NCBI GenBank assembly: GCA_035496575.1
Contig: DATJEN010000238.1
Location: 1-64,000, forward strand
DNA length: 64,000 nt
Origin: PALSA-1355 sp035496575
GTDB taxonomy: Bacteria > Planctomycetota > Planctomycetia > Pirellulales > PALSA-1355
Reading direction: 5' to 3'
The notes under the pieces are model-generated. The model did no database searches and had not been told where the DNA came from. It saw nothing but the letters and a program-made list of their open reading frames with translations. Shown here one piece after another: positions 26,047-34,649 of the stretch; position 1 is the first letter of the stretch; the number at the start of each line of letters is the position of its first letter. The position numbers were made by a program, and so were the translations under genes.

Positions 26047-26562
26047 TTACTTCTTGAGCTTCGAGGCGAAGCGAAGGCCGACGCCGTCGGGCGCGACAAC
26101 GGTGAAATCGCGCAGACCATAGTATCGATCGCCGATGGCCCGTTTAACGGGCAACTTCATTTCCTGGCACAACTTCCAATAGCGATCGACGTCGCTGACC
26201 ATGATGCGGATGTTGGCCACCATGGTGGCGGGCGGATTCGGCTGGCCGGGAAGCTGTTCGAGATACAGCCGCGAGTCGTCCCAGCCAAGCTCCACGAAGG
26301 TTGGCTCCCTGCGCACCACGGCGAACCCCAATTGCTCGTAGAACGCGGTTGAGCGCTTCACGTCGCGCACATAAACCTCGACGATCAACTGTTCCGGCGC
26401 TTCGACGTATTTCGGGCGGGGTGACTTGTCACCCTGGGCTTGAACTGGCTCGTCCGCCGTCGCGAACCGAATACCGGCTGTGAAAGCGAATCCAATGCTC
26501 AGGCCGCACACGAACGCCCGCCACAAGCCGCGATGCAGATGTCGATGATTGAGCATCAGCAA
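26047..26562 (-). CDS. secreted VOC-family (glyoxalase/bleomycin-resistance-like) protein
   Basis: 171 residues. Unusual for the family, it starts with a basic segment and a hydrophobic stretch (FVCGLSIGFAFTAGI), an apparent signal peptide. From residue about 55 a single VOC module follows: LIVEVYVRDVKRSTAFYEQLGF, VELGWDDSRLYLEQL, IRIMVSDVDRYW, YGLRDFTVVAPDGVGLRF. One beta-alpha-beta-beta-beta pair dimerises to form the metal site in this superfamily; the ligands are not certain here. It converges with the PEP-CTERM gene and is divergent from the bestrophin gene. Substrate unknown. Confidence 0.8.
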   Translation of the reverse strand: MLMLNHRHLHRGLWRAFVCGLSIGFAFTAGIRFATADEPVQAQGDKSPRPKYVEAPEQLIVEVYVRDVKRSTAFYEQLGFAVVRREPTFVELGWDDSRLYLEQLPGQPNPPATMVANIRIMVSDVDRYWKLCQEMKLPVKRAIGDRYYGLRDFTVVAPDGVGLRFASKLKK

Positions 26563-26702
26563 CCTCCCACATTGGAATGGTATGCACGCGAAATGAACGG
26601 CCCGATTATCGTGCCGACGGTGTGTCGCGTCGAGGCGCTGTCGAGAAGCCGCCTGGCGTTGAGCGCGCCTCCTTCTTCGGCGATAATTATCCGCACACCG
26701 CT

Positions 26703-27626
26703 ATGATTGAATACGATCGTCAGAATTGGCTGAAGTCGGTACTCTCCTTCCGCGGCACCGCCTTGCGGCAGGCATGGGGCCGCATTCTCGCGGTCACCGC
26801 GTATGCCATTGCCATGGAGGCCGTATTCCAGTTTGCGGCTGCCAATGGCAATCAGAATGTGCTGGCCGTCTTCACCAATCTCCCGCCCACAATCCACGCG
26901 GTGCTTGGAACCCTGTTGGGATTTCTGATCGTGTTCCGAATGAACGCCTCGAACAATCGTTACTGGGAAGGACGCTCCAGTTGGGGACAAATCATCAACG
27001 CCAGCCGCAACCTGGTACGCGTCGGCGTGGCCCATACGGACGACGGCGCCCGGCTGGCCAATCTCGTATCGGGTTACGTGATTTGCCTGCGTCGTTCGCT
27101 GCAGGGCAGTCTCGACATGATGGAAACCGAGGAATTCCTGCCCGAGGATCTGTGCCGCCGGGCCGAGTTCTTTGGCAATCCGCCGACGGCGGTGGCTTTC
27201 GCGATTTCCGAATGGATCGAGACGGAATATCGGCAAGGCGCCCTCGATTCGTCACTGGTGCGCCACATGGAAGACCAGCTATCAAAGCTCATCGACGCAC
27301 AAGGTTCCTGCGAAAAAATTCGCAAGACCCCGATGCCCTTCGTGTATGCCGTGATGGTCAAGCAGCTCATCATGGTTTATCTGATGACCTTGCCCTTCGC
27401 GGTGGGCGACCAGTGCGGCTGGTGGACACCGGTGGTGGTGGCGATGGTGGCGCTCGGCCTGTTCGGCGTTGAGGAAGCCAGCGTCGAAATCGAAGATCCC
27501 TTCGGGTCGGCGGACAACTGTCTCGACATGGTGACTTATACGGTCACCATTTCGCGGGACGTCGGTCAAATGGCCGCGCGCAAAAAACCGCGTCAGACGC
27601 TGGTGGAGTCGGTCGAAGAAGGCTGA
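26703..27626 (+). CDS. bestrophin/UPF0187 (YneE-like) membrane channel
   Basis: 307 residues from ATG 26703; the in-frame upstream start at 26577 would add a non-conserved arm. Bestrophin-family landmarks are the N-terminal WLKSVLSFRGTALRQAW, the first membrane pair, FRMNASNNRYWEGRSSWGQIINASRNLVR, and a later membrane region (MVKQLIMVYLMTLPFAV ... VVVAMVALGLFGVEEASVEIEDPFG). The DPFG motif is well known in this family. Bacterial members form pentameric ion channels in the inner membrane, mostly cation-selective in the characterised case. Single gene; no regulatory site seen. Confidence 0.88.
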   Translation: MIEYDRQNWLKSVLSFRGTALRQAWGRILAVTAYAIAMEAVFQFAAANGNQNVLAVFTNLPPTIHAVLGTLLGFLIVFRMNASNNRYWEGRSSWGQIINASRNLVRVGVAHTDDGARLANLVSGYVICLRRSLQGSLDMMETEEFLPEDLCRRAEFFGNPPTAVAFAISEWIETEYRQGALDSSLVRHMEDQLSKLIDAQGSCEKIRKTPMPFVYAVMVKQLIMVYLMTLPFAVGDQCGWWTPVVVAMVALGLFGVEEASVEIEDPFGSADNCLDMVTYTVTISRDVGQMAARKKPRQTLVESVEEG

Positions 27627-27788
27627 CGGACCCGGCACCGACCTGCGCGTGCGATGCCAGGTTTTCTCGGTCCGCTGAGGTCGATTTCCGGCTCGGGAAA
27701 TCGGCGAATTCTCGCGTCTAAACGTGACCTATGCTTGTGATGCGATCGCTGCCAGCGTGGATCAATATCCGAATTGCGAGATTGCTGT

Positions 27789-29258
27789 ATGCCCGGTTTT
27801 GCCGCCAGCGACGCGCGGGGCGAGTCGACTTACGAGAATCCGGCCCTGTCCAACCGGCTGATCGTGGCGAGCGAAATTCGCTTGTCCGAAATCATTTCGG
27901 CTTTGTCGGTCGCACTCGACATCACCCAGGGCAATCCAAAAGGGCACTGCATGCGCAGTGCCATCATCGGCATGCGATTGGCCGAGCAACTGCGGCTGTC
28001 GACTGCCGATCGCTCGGCCCTGTTCTACGCTCTGCTGCTCAAAGATCTGGGCTGCTCGAGCAATGCCGCCAAGATGGCGTACTTGTTTGCCGCCGACGAT
28101 CTCGTGGTCAAGCGGTCGTTGCGAATGATCAATTGGAACCGCCCCGGCGAATGCCTGACGAACTGTTGGGCTCAGTGTGCCGCCGGCGGATCGCTGTACG
28201 AAAAACTGCTGCAGATGGCTGTCATTCTGCGCAGCGGAGCCAAGGGCGCGCGAAAGATCGCCGAAATCCGTTGCGAGCGCGGGGCAGATATTGCCCGCAT
28301 GTTGCAATTGCCGGAGGCCACGGCCGGGGCGATCTATGAGCTCGACGAGCATTGGGACGGCGAGGGAAATCCGTGCGGACTCAAGGGCGAAGAGATTTCG
28401 CTCTTGGGCCGGATCTGTTGTGTGGCGCAGACGGTCGAGGTGTTCTATTCGGCGTACGGCTACCAGGCCGCGCTCAATGTCGCCGTGGAGCGGAGGTCGA
28501 GCTGGTTCGATCCGCAATTGGTCGACGCGCTGGTAGCGCTAAAGCAAGACGCCTCGTTTTGGAACAGCCTGGCCAGCGACGATTTGCTCGTCGAGCTCGG
28601 CCACTGGGAGCCGGATGACGCCGTTTTGTTAGCCGACGAAGAGTGCTTGGACCGCGTGGCCGAGGCGTTTGCCAAGGTGGTCGACGCCAAGTCGCCCTGG
28701 ACGTTTCAACACTCGACGCGGGTGGCGCAAATCAGCGTCGGCATAGCCGAGCAGTTTCAGTGCGCGCCAGAGCTGGTTCGCGATCTGCGCCGTGCCGCCC
28801 TGTTGCACGACATCGGCAAGCTCGGTGTCTCGAATTTGATTCTCGACAAAGCTGGCAAGCCGACGCCCGACGAATTAGCCCAGATTCGACGGCACCCGGA
28901 GTATACGTTGCAGATCCTGGAGCAGGTCGATGCTTTCCGGACCTTGGCCGACGTGGCCGGCGCGCATCACGAGCGGTTGGACGGCAATGGCTATCACCGC
29001 CAACTGACGGGCTATCAAATCCCGTGGGCCGCGCGCGTGTTGACGGTGGCCGATATTGCCGAAGCCATGTCGGCCCAACGACCATACCGCGAGGCCCTGC
29101 CCTGGCCAAAGATTCAACAAATCATGGCGGCGGACGCGGGCGCGGGCGTCGACGCCGACTGCCTCCACGCGCTCGAATGTTGGCAGGACCGCAACCATTT
29201 GGAATCGCGCGTCGAGGCTCAACTGCACGAGGTCGAGCTGTTGGCCTCTGGGTTCTAG
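27789..29258 (+). CDS. HD-GYP-type protein with degenerate first HD domain
   Basis: 489 residues from the ATG at 27789 (the frame opens at a TTG five codons earlier). The C-terminal half carries the HD-GYP signature: H340-D341-IGK, H393-H394-ERLDGNGYHRQLTG. The P of GYP is replaced by H. HD-GYP domains usually hydrolyse cyclic-di-GMP. The N-terminal half (about 40-260) repeats the same pattern in degenerate form: LLLKDLG in place of HDIG, and LDEHWDGEGNPCGLKG in place of HHERxDGxGYP. The first copy therefore probably lacks activity and may sense or dimerise. No membrane segment or receiver domain. Single gene. Confidence 0.82.
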   Translation: MPGFAASDARGESTYENPALSNRLIVASEIRLSEIISALSVALDITQGNPKGHCMRSAIIGMRLAEQLRLSTADRSALFYALLLKDLGCSSNAAKMAYLFAADDLVVKRSLRMINWNRPGECLTNCWAQCAAGGSLYEKLLQMAVILRSGAKGARKIAEIRCERGADIARMLQLPEATAGAIYELDEHWDGEGNPCGLKGEEISLLGRICCVAQTVEVFYSAYGYQAALNVAVERRSSWFDPQLVDALVALKQDASFWNSLASDDLLVELGHWEPDDAVLLADEECLDRVAEAFAKVVDAKSPWTFQHSTRVAQISVGIAEQFQCAPELVRDLRRAALLHDIGKLGVSNLILDKAGKPTPDELAQIRRHPEYTLQILEQVDAFRTLADVAGAHHERLDGNGYHRQLTGYQIPWAARVLTVADIAEAMSAQRPYREALPWPKIQQIMAADAGAGVDADCLHALECWQDRNHLESRVEAQLHEVELLASGF

Positions 29259-29313
29259 CTGCCGCGGACTCACCAGGCGCTCGATCGAGCCAACGGACCG
29301 ACCTATCTATCTA

Positions 29314-29333
29314 GCTAATCTTTGGCGATTAGC
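29314..29333 (+). terminator. possible terminator after HD-GYP gene
   Basis: Perfect 7-bp stem GCTAATC/GATTAGC with a six-base loop, 56 bases after the stop. The following bases (GTCTTCC) have only a weak T content, so termination is uncertain. The rest of 29259-29537 shows no gene. Confidence 0.3.
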
Positions 29334-29537
29334 GTCTTCCTGCCGACAACGGCGACGTGTCCTACCTGACCGTAATAGTTGGAACTGCTGGCACGGCGGG
29401 ACCGATCGAAATGGAAAGCTGCGCCCTTTGAATTCCGACTGAGATGATGCGCGCAGGCGCAAACGGGCCAGACTGCGCGCTAGTCACGCCCCGCGCGTAT
29501 CCCAGGGGTCAAAAGTTCTTGCCGCGGCAGGGAGGCC

Positions 29538-30671
29538 GTGTTGCTACGCGATTCCGCTTGCATCCTGCGACGATTGCTCGCGATCGCGCAGCTCCTGTGC
29601 GCGACGCTGGCGATGGGGCAAGCCCCGACTTCATCGGTCAGCGAGGGCATTTTGGCGCCAAGCCTCGATACCTCGCTGTTGGACGTCGACGCCAAGAGCG
29701 TGCCCATCTGCCTGGCCTCAATCTGGCAAGCCGACATGAGCCAGCCATACGGCGGCGGCATGCTCGGCAACAACGAATCCTATCAAGATCTTGGCCCGGG
29801 CGCGGCCGCCGTTTGCGATGAGTGCCCCCGGCGCGGCGCGCTGCTGTTCGTTGACTACGATAGCTGGAAAGGAATGCCCGATGCCGGCTGGCAGAATAAT
29901 GGAATTAGTAGCGGGTTGAATTTCGGCACACGTCTCGGCCGGGTAAGCGATCTGACTGGCATCGGCTTTCAAATCGGCGGCAGCGCGGGCGCGTTCAACT
30001 GGAATGGAACCGATTTTCGCATCGCGCGGCAGGACCAAGCGCAGCCGCAGGGCTTTATCACGTACGGGTTTTTTCACAAGCCGAATGCCGACTCGAGTTG
30101 GAGCGCGGCGGTTGTTCAAGATTGGATGATCAACGCCAACTATGGAGTATTCGCGGAGAATCCCACGCTTAGCCAAGGCAGGGCCCAATTGGGCTATGCC
30201 ACCAGCGCGCTCAACGAGTTCGGCTTGTGGGGAACATGGCGGATGTGGAACGACCAGCGCACGGTCGCTGGCTTCGGAAACGTCAGCTGGCGATCCGTGA
30301 ACCAAATCAACGCCTATTGGCACTACAAGTGGTCGCCAGGCGGAGCGGATACCGTCGTGTGGGTCGGCGTGCCGGAACACGATCGCCCGGCCCCCCAGCG
30401 TGGTAGCTTGGGCGACTATATCATCGGCATCTCTGGCAACATACCACTCAACGATCGCGTGGCCGTGTATACCCTGGTGACCTACATGCACGCTTCGGCA
30501 GCGGCTGGCCCGGCCGGCTTTGAAGACGAGGCCTGGAACTTCACGATCGGCGTCGCGCTCTATCCGGGGCGCAATGCGCGATCGAGCACGGTCGCCGGTC
30601 AGTGCTGGATGCCGCAGTTGCCGGTTGCCAACAACGGCTACTTCCTGGTCGATACGAACAGGACTTTTTGA
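29538..30671 (+). CDS. secreted beta-barrel-like protein, DUF6666-type
   Basis: 377 residues, GTG start at 29538 (or TTG 29541) right after GGGAGG. Signal peptide about 1-27 (AIAQLLCATLAMGQ). The mature protein alternates hydrophobic and polar residues with many aromatic and Asn/Gly turns (FGTRLGRVSDLTGIGFQIGG, WSAAVVQDWMINANYG), as in outer-membrane beta barrels. It ends GYFLVDTNRTF, with a terminal Phe typical of barrels; VANNGYFLVDTNRTF is the tail I associate with DUF6666 planctomycete proteins. Function unknown, perhaps a porin-like channel. Confidence 0.7.
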   Translation: MLLRDSACILRRLLAIAQLLCATLAMGQAPTSSVSEGILAPSLDTSLLDVDAKSVPICLASIWQADMSQPYGGGMLGNNESYQDLGPGAAAVCDECPRRGALLFVDYDSWKGMPDAGWQNNGISSGLNFGTRLGRVSDLTGIGFQIGGSAGAFNWNGTDFRIARQDQAQPQGFITYGFFHKPNADSSWSAAVVQDWMINANYGVFAENPTLSQGRAQLGYATSALNEFGLWGTWRMWNDQRTVAGFGNVSWRSVNQINAYWHYKWSPGGADTVVWVGVPEHDRPAPQRGSLGDYIIGISGNIPLNDRVAVYTLVTYMHASAAAGPAGFEDEAWNFTIGVALYPGRNARSSTVAGQCWMPQLPVANNGYFLVDTNRTF

Positions 30672-30722
30672 GCAATCTTGAGCCGCGCCGCGCGCACGGT
30701 GCGTCGTTCCGGATCGCGGGTT

Positions 30723-31613
30723 TCAATCGGCGAGTAAGAACTTCAAGAGCGCGGCCGATTCATAGAGTTCTGGCCCGTCGTGGCCCTTTGAATTGGCGCG
30801 CTCGGCGCCCAGGCCCTTCATCAGAACGATCTCGGCGTCACCTCCCAGCTCGCGGTAGCGGCGGGCGAGCTCCACCGAGTTCGCGGCCGTCGGCACCAGC
30901 GTGTCCGGATCGCCATGCAGGTGCAGAATTTTGACGCCCGCCTTGGCCAGCGGAGCGAGATTGTCGACCGGGTTGAACTCGCTCGCGCGGCGCTCCAGTT
31001 CCTCAAGCGAGACGCCATAGTCCAGCCCCTTGACCGGTCCGGCAATGACGTTGGACAGGCCTGGATAGGTACGGAAATCCGTCGCGGGGCACATGCCCGC
31101 GATCCGCTCGACGCAGGCGGGATTGCGAAACGCCCAGCCATAGGCGATCAAGCCACCATGGCTATGGCACAACAGCCGGGCCCGTTTGTGAAGGTTGTGC
31201 TTCGCAACGAGTTGCTCGTAAAACTCCTGGCACAGCGCGGCCGCCGCCGGGCTGGCGTTGGAGGGCCCGACGTCGACGCCCGCGACATGAAAGCCGGCCC
31301 CCAGGAGTTTCTCGACATAGTAGCGGTGCGCCACCACGCCAAACCCATCGTTGACGGCAAGCCAGAATGGAAAGTCCCATACCCAGCGCCGTTCGGAATC
31401 GATGTCGCCCGTCGGCTTGATCAGGTAAGCAATGCGGTCCCGGGCGCGAAGCTCGACCAGCTCACCGCCGCTATACACGCCGGCGATCTTGGTCGGCACC
31501 TTCTGTATGTTGCGATTGGCCAGGGCTTTGGCGTCCGCAGCCTCGTCGGCTTGCGCATGCGCTACAAGCAAGCAGCACAGCCAAAACGATATCCACCGCA
31601 CGACGCCGGCCAT
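30723..31613 (-). CDS. secreted alpha/beta hydrolase-like protein
   Basis: 296 residues from ATG 31613; a longer start at 31634 would overlap the upstream gene. Signal peptide 1-22 (ends AHAQA). The nucleophile elbow reads CHSHGG in place of the usual GxSxG. Later, HLHGDPDTLVP supplies the acid and GHDGPELY the histidine, so a complete Ser-Asp-His triad is plausible. The gene starts one base after the stop of the cyclase-fold gene (31615-32688), implying translational coupling and a shared task. Substrate unknown; ester or peptide hydrolysis in the periplasm is likely. Confidence 0.75.
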   Translation of the reverse strand: MAGVVRWISFWLCCLLVAHAQADEAADAKALANRNIQKVPTKIAGVYSGGELVELRARDRIAYLIKPTGDIDSERRWVWDFPFWLAVNDGFGVVAHRYYVEKLLGAGFHVAGVDVGPSNASPAAAALCQEFYEQLVAKHNLHKRARLLCHSHGGLIAYGWAFRNPACVERIAGMCPATDFRTYPGLSNVIAGPVKGLDYGVSLEELERRASEFNPVDNLAPLAKAGVKILHLHGDPDTLVPTAANSVELARRYRELGGDAEIVLMKGLGAERANSKGHDGPELYESAALLKFLLAD

Positions 31614-31614
31614 T

Positions 31615-32688
31615 CTAGTGCGCCCTGGGCACAAGCCTGGTCAAGCCCAGCATGGCCCAAGAACTGGCGGCGCACGTGATGGGGGTCAGCAGCTTCGAGC
31701 TACCGGGCGAGCCGTCAGGCGTCGATCGAGAGATCATGGGCCAACTGCCATCGGCCGCCTGCGTCGCAACCAGAAAGTCGATGGCGCGCTTGATCTCGGG
31801 CCGCTCGGCCGTGTAACCGAGCAGCGATAGGACATACAACGTTTGGCCGGTGGCAAAAGCGTCGCTCTTGAGTTCCGGCACGGTCTGGCTCCAGCCACCA
31901 TCGGCTCGTTGTAGCGCAAGCAACTCGTCGATGGCGGTTTGCAGAGTATCGCGCGGCTTACCGGCGCGCGCGGCAAGCAGCAGGTGCAGAGCTTTTTCCT
32001 GATGCAGGTCGGAGGGTTTGGCGGCTTCGAGCCAGGCGATCGCTTTGGTGAGCGATGCGCGGTGCGATTCAGCCCCGTCGGGTCTTGCTTCGCCGTCCAG
32101 CGCCATGATGATCCAGGCGGCGTCGGTGATCTGGGTTTCGTTGATTGGTGGGCGCCTGAGCCCGGCAAACCATTCCCACGATCCGTCGGCCTGTTGCTTG
32201 TTGACGATTTCGTCCGCGATCAACTTCAGGCTTTGTTTCTGTCCGTCTCCCAGCCACGACAACGAGCGGGCCGCCACAGCCAGAAACGGCAGTCCCATGT
32301 TGAGCCCTCGACCCTGGGGCCGTGGATCGGGTGGATCGGCCGGATTGGGAAAGATTCTAGATGCCAGGAGCTTCTCCTTACTCCCAAGCAGCGATTCGAC
32401 CGTGTCCGTCAAATACTTCTTGTCAATCGCATATCCTTGCCGTTCGGCTTCGCCGAGCGCCCAGATGGCCACCGGCGCATGATGGCACGCGGCGCACTTC
32501 CGCGTGTTCAGCCAGGAGGCGCTTTCGGTTTGCACGTAAGTGATCGCGCGATCGACTGTCTGCTGGACCTGCTCGGTCGTCGCCGCGGGAAATTGGGCTG
32601 GAGGCGCCGCGGCCGGCGCTTCAGCTCGCGCAAGAGTTGCGCCGCCAAGGCTGAGCGACAACAGCGCGCACGCGAGAATGCGGGGCAT
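31615..32688 (-). CDS. secreted terpenoid-cyclase-fold (prenyltransferase/squalene-oxidase repeat) protein with CxxCH motif
   Basis: 357 residues from ATG 32688 (GAGGTCG upstream; an earlier in-frame start exists). Signal peptide ends LARAEA. The alpha/alpha-toroid repeats typical of prenyltransferase/squalene-cyclase folds are clear: NKQQADGSWEWF, LQRADGGWSQTV and ATQAADGSWPMI (QxxDGSW). Near the N-terminus, KCAACHHAP resembles a haem c attachment site and is followed by APVAIWALGEAE. No DXDD catalytic motif of hopene cyclases is seen, and the export signal also argues against terpene cyclisation. Such proteins are frequent and uncharacterised in Planctomycetes. Coupled to the hydrolase gene. 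Confidence 0.78.
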   Translation of the reverse strand: MPRILACALLSLSLGGATLARAEAPAAAPPAQFPAATTEQVQQTVDRAITYVQTESASWLNTRKCAACHHAPVAIWALGEAERQGYAIDKKYLTDTVESLLGSKEKLLASRIFPNPADPPDPRPQGRGLNMGLPFLAVAARSLSWLGDGQKQSLKLIADEIVNKQQADGSWEWFAGLRRPPINETQITDAAWIIMALDGEARPDGAESHRASLTKAIAWLEAAKPSDLHQEKALHLLLAARAGKPRDTLQTAIDELLALQRADGGWSQTVPELKSDAFATGQTLYVLSLLGYTAERPEIKRAIDFLVATQAADGSWPMISRSTPDGSPGSSKLLTPITCAASSWAMLGLTRLVPRAH

Positions 32689-32801
32689 GATTCGACCTCG
32701 GGCTAAGGGGGGTCGCAAGGTGGGTGGTTTCACGGCGGGCCATCTTATTATAGGCGGATCGCAGTCAGCGTCCGAGCGAAACCTTTTAACCGCTAGTCAA
32801 T

Positions 32802-32834
32802 AAAAAAAGCGGCGGCCCACGGCTGTCGGTCGCT
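32802..32834 (-). terminator. intrinsic terminator after AhpD-like gene
   Basis: On the minus strand a stem AGCGAC/GCCGCT (6 pairs with one G-U; internal stem possible) is followed by seven T (32808-32802). It sits about 65 bases after the stop of the AhpD-like gene, before the next minus-strand gene. Confidence 0.5.
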
Positions 32835-32898
32835 AACCTATGCGGCGCGTGGAACTTTGGGGCGCGCGCCGTCTGCGTATCGGCCACTGCTCCACGGA

Positions 32899-33201
32899 TC
32901 ATTCCAGCGTATGGGTGCCGTGCGTCATGGCGCCCCCAGCCCGGAGTGCGGCCGCGACGAGGGTCGTTTCGGCGAGCTCTTGTTCGGTCGCGCCGGCCTT
33001 TTTGGCCTTCTTGGCGTGAATTTCGATGCAGTACGGACATTGGGTCGTCAGTGCGACCGCGACGGCCATGAGCTCTTTGTACTTGAGAGGAATGGCGCCT
33101 TCGCTGAAGGCGGCTTCGTCAAATGCCAGGAAGCCCTTGAAGCCTGCGGGCGCAAGCTCGCCAATCTTCTTGAACTTAGTCAGATTCTTCATGTCGTACA
33201 T
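32899..33201 (-). CDS. carboxymuconolactone decarboxylase/AhpD-family protein
   Basis: 100 residues; strong AAGGAGG six bases before the ATG. The AhpD-like core is C55-P-Y-C58-I-E-I-H62, preceded by YKELMAVAVALTTQ and followed by KKAKKAGATEQELAETTLVAAALRAGGA. This CxxCxxxH motif is the peroxidase or proton-relay site of AhpD and related enzymes. The short single-domain size fits the carboxymuconolactone decarboxylase-like subgroup. A cytoplasmic antioxidant or disulfide-exchange role is likely. Transcribed alone with a terminator behind it. Confidence 0.88.
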   Translation of the reverse strand: MYDMKNLTKFKKIGELAPAGFKGFLAFDEAAFSEGAIPLKYKELMAVAVALTTQCPYCIEIHAKKAKKAGATEQELAETTLVAAALRAGGAMTHGTHTLE

Positions 33202-33392
33202 GATGGCCTCCTTGAGTCAGAGTTTTGGTTTGTTGCCCGGCACCAGGATAACCGCGGGCCTCGGGCAGGACACGCTCCGCTGCGGAAAGTTCGGCGGCGG
33301 CGCTCGTGTGGTTCGCGTGGGTTGCGTGTGCCCGTGGCAAGACTTAGGATTTTTCGCGACCAGGCTACGCTTTTTTTGGCCACCAAACACAC

Positions 33393-34640
33393 ATGCAAAC
33401 TACGGCCGCACGCCCGCTAGTGTCGGTTGAGGAAAGCGGCGCGTTTATTGAACGATTCTCGCTTCCGCCCACGCGCGAGGGCGCCCTGTCGGGCCTGCGG
33501 TTCGCCGTCAAAGACATCATCGACGTGGCCGGCTATGCGACCGGGTGCGGCAACCCGACCTGGCTGGCCACCCACCCGAAGGCAACGGTCTCGGCCGTGT
33601 GCGTCGAGCAATTGCGGGCCGCGGGTGCCGCGTGCGACGGCAAAACCGTGACCGACGAAGTCGCCTTCAGCTTGATTGGCGAAAACTATTTCTATGGCAC
33701 CCCGCTCAATCCGGCCGCGCCCGATCGCGCGCCTGGAGGTTCGTCGAGCGGGTCCGCCTCGGCGGTCGCTTGTGGGCTGGTCGATTTCGCACTGGGCAGT
33801 GATACCGGTGGATCGGTTCGCGTTCCGGCGAGCAACTGTGGAATTTGGGGCCTGCGTCCGACGCATGGCGTAATTTCGGTGGCGGGCGTGCTGCCGTTTG
33901 CGCCCACGTTCGATACGATCGGACTGTTCTCGCGAGAAGCGGACGTGCTGGTGCGCGCCGCGCAGGTTTTGCTCGGCGGCGAACCGGTTCCGCGAGCGGC
34001 GCCTGCAAGCATTCACCTTGTCAGCGAAGCGTTCGAGCTGGCCGATGAATCGGTGCGCGCTGCGCTCGCGCCAGCCGTCCAGGGTTTGCGCGCGCAATAT
34101 CCGGGCCGGGTGCATTCGAGTTCACTCGCCGACATTTGCGGAGACTCGAAAGCCGCGGATTTTGGCGTGTGGTTCCGAACGTATTGCTCGCTGCAATGGG
34201 GCGAGATCGCCAGCTCGCTCGGCGCTTGGATTGCGGCAGCCCAGCCTGAGTTTGGTCCTGCCACGAAGATCAGCTTCGAGATGGTCAACGGCTTTGACCG
34301 CAGCCGACTGGCCGAAGTGATCGCTGAGCGAGAGAGGCTCGCGCGAGGACTTGCACGCGGCCTGGCGGCGAATGACTTGCTGTGCCTTCCGACCACGCCC
34401 GCGGGCGCGCCGCTTCGCAACAGCGGACAGGACCGGCGCAGCGACTACTATCGGCGCGCGCTTTCGCTGACCTCGCTGGCCGGCATCGGCCGATTGCCGC
34501 AAGTTTCGATTCCCGTGGCGACGGTTGCCAATGCACCGATCGGGCTGTCGCTCGTCGGTGCGCGTGGGTGCGACATGCACTTGCTGGCCGTCGCAAGAAC
34601 CCTGGCGGCGCATCTGGGCGCGGCGTCCCCCGATGCGTGA
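33393..34640 (+). CDS. amidase-signature family enzyme
   Basis: 415 residues. The catalytic Ser-cisSer-Lys triad is visible: K40 in RFAVKDIID, S118 in GGSSSGSA and nucleophile S141 in GSDTGGSVR. The family (GatA, allophanate hydrolase, fatty-acid and indoleacetamide hydrolases) cleaves amide bonds. The length and the GNPTWLATHP and ENYFYGTPLNP region are closest in feel to stand-alone amidases of the AtzF/biuret type, but I cannot name the substrate. No GatB/GatC genes are adjacent, so it is unlikely to be the tRNA amidotransferase subunit. Converges with the sugar dehydrogenase gene, stops 9 bases apart. Confidence 0.88.
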   Translation: MQTTAARPLVSVEESGAFIERFSLPPTREGALSGLRFAVKDIIDVAGYATGCGNPTWLATHPKATVSAVCVEQLRAAGAACDGKTVTDEVAFSLIGENYFYGTPLNPAAPDRAPGGSSSGSASAVACGLVDFALGSDTGGSVRVPASNCGIWGLRPTHGVISVAGVLPFAPTFDTIGLFSREADVLVRAAQVLLGGEPVPRAAPASIHLVSEAFELADESVRAALAPAVQGLRAQYPGRVHSSSLADICGDSKAADFGVWFRTYCSLQWGEIASSLGAWIAAAQPEFGPATKISFEMVNGFDRSRLAEVIAERERLARGLARGLAANDLLCLPTTPAGAPLRNSGQDRRSDYYRRALSLTSLAGIGRLPQVSIPVATVANAPIGLSLVGARGCDMHLLAVARTLAAHLGAASPDA

Positions 34641-34649
34641 GTCACCGCG

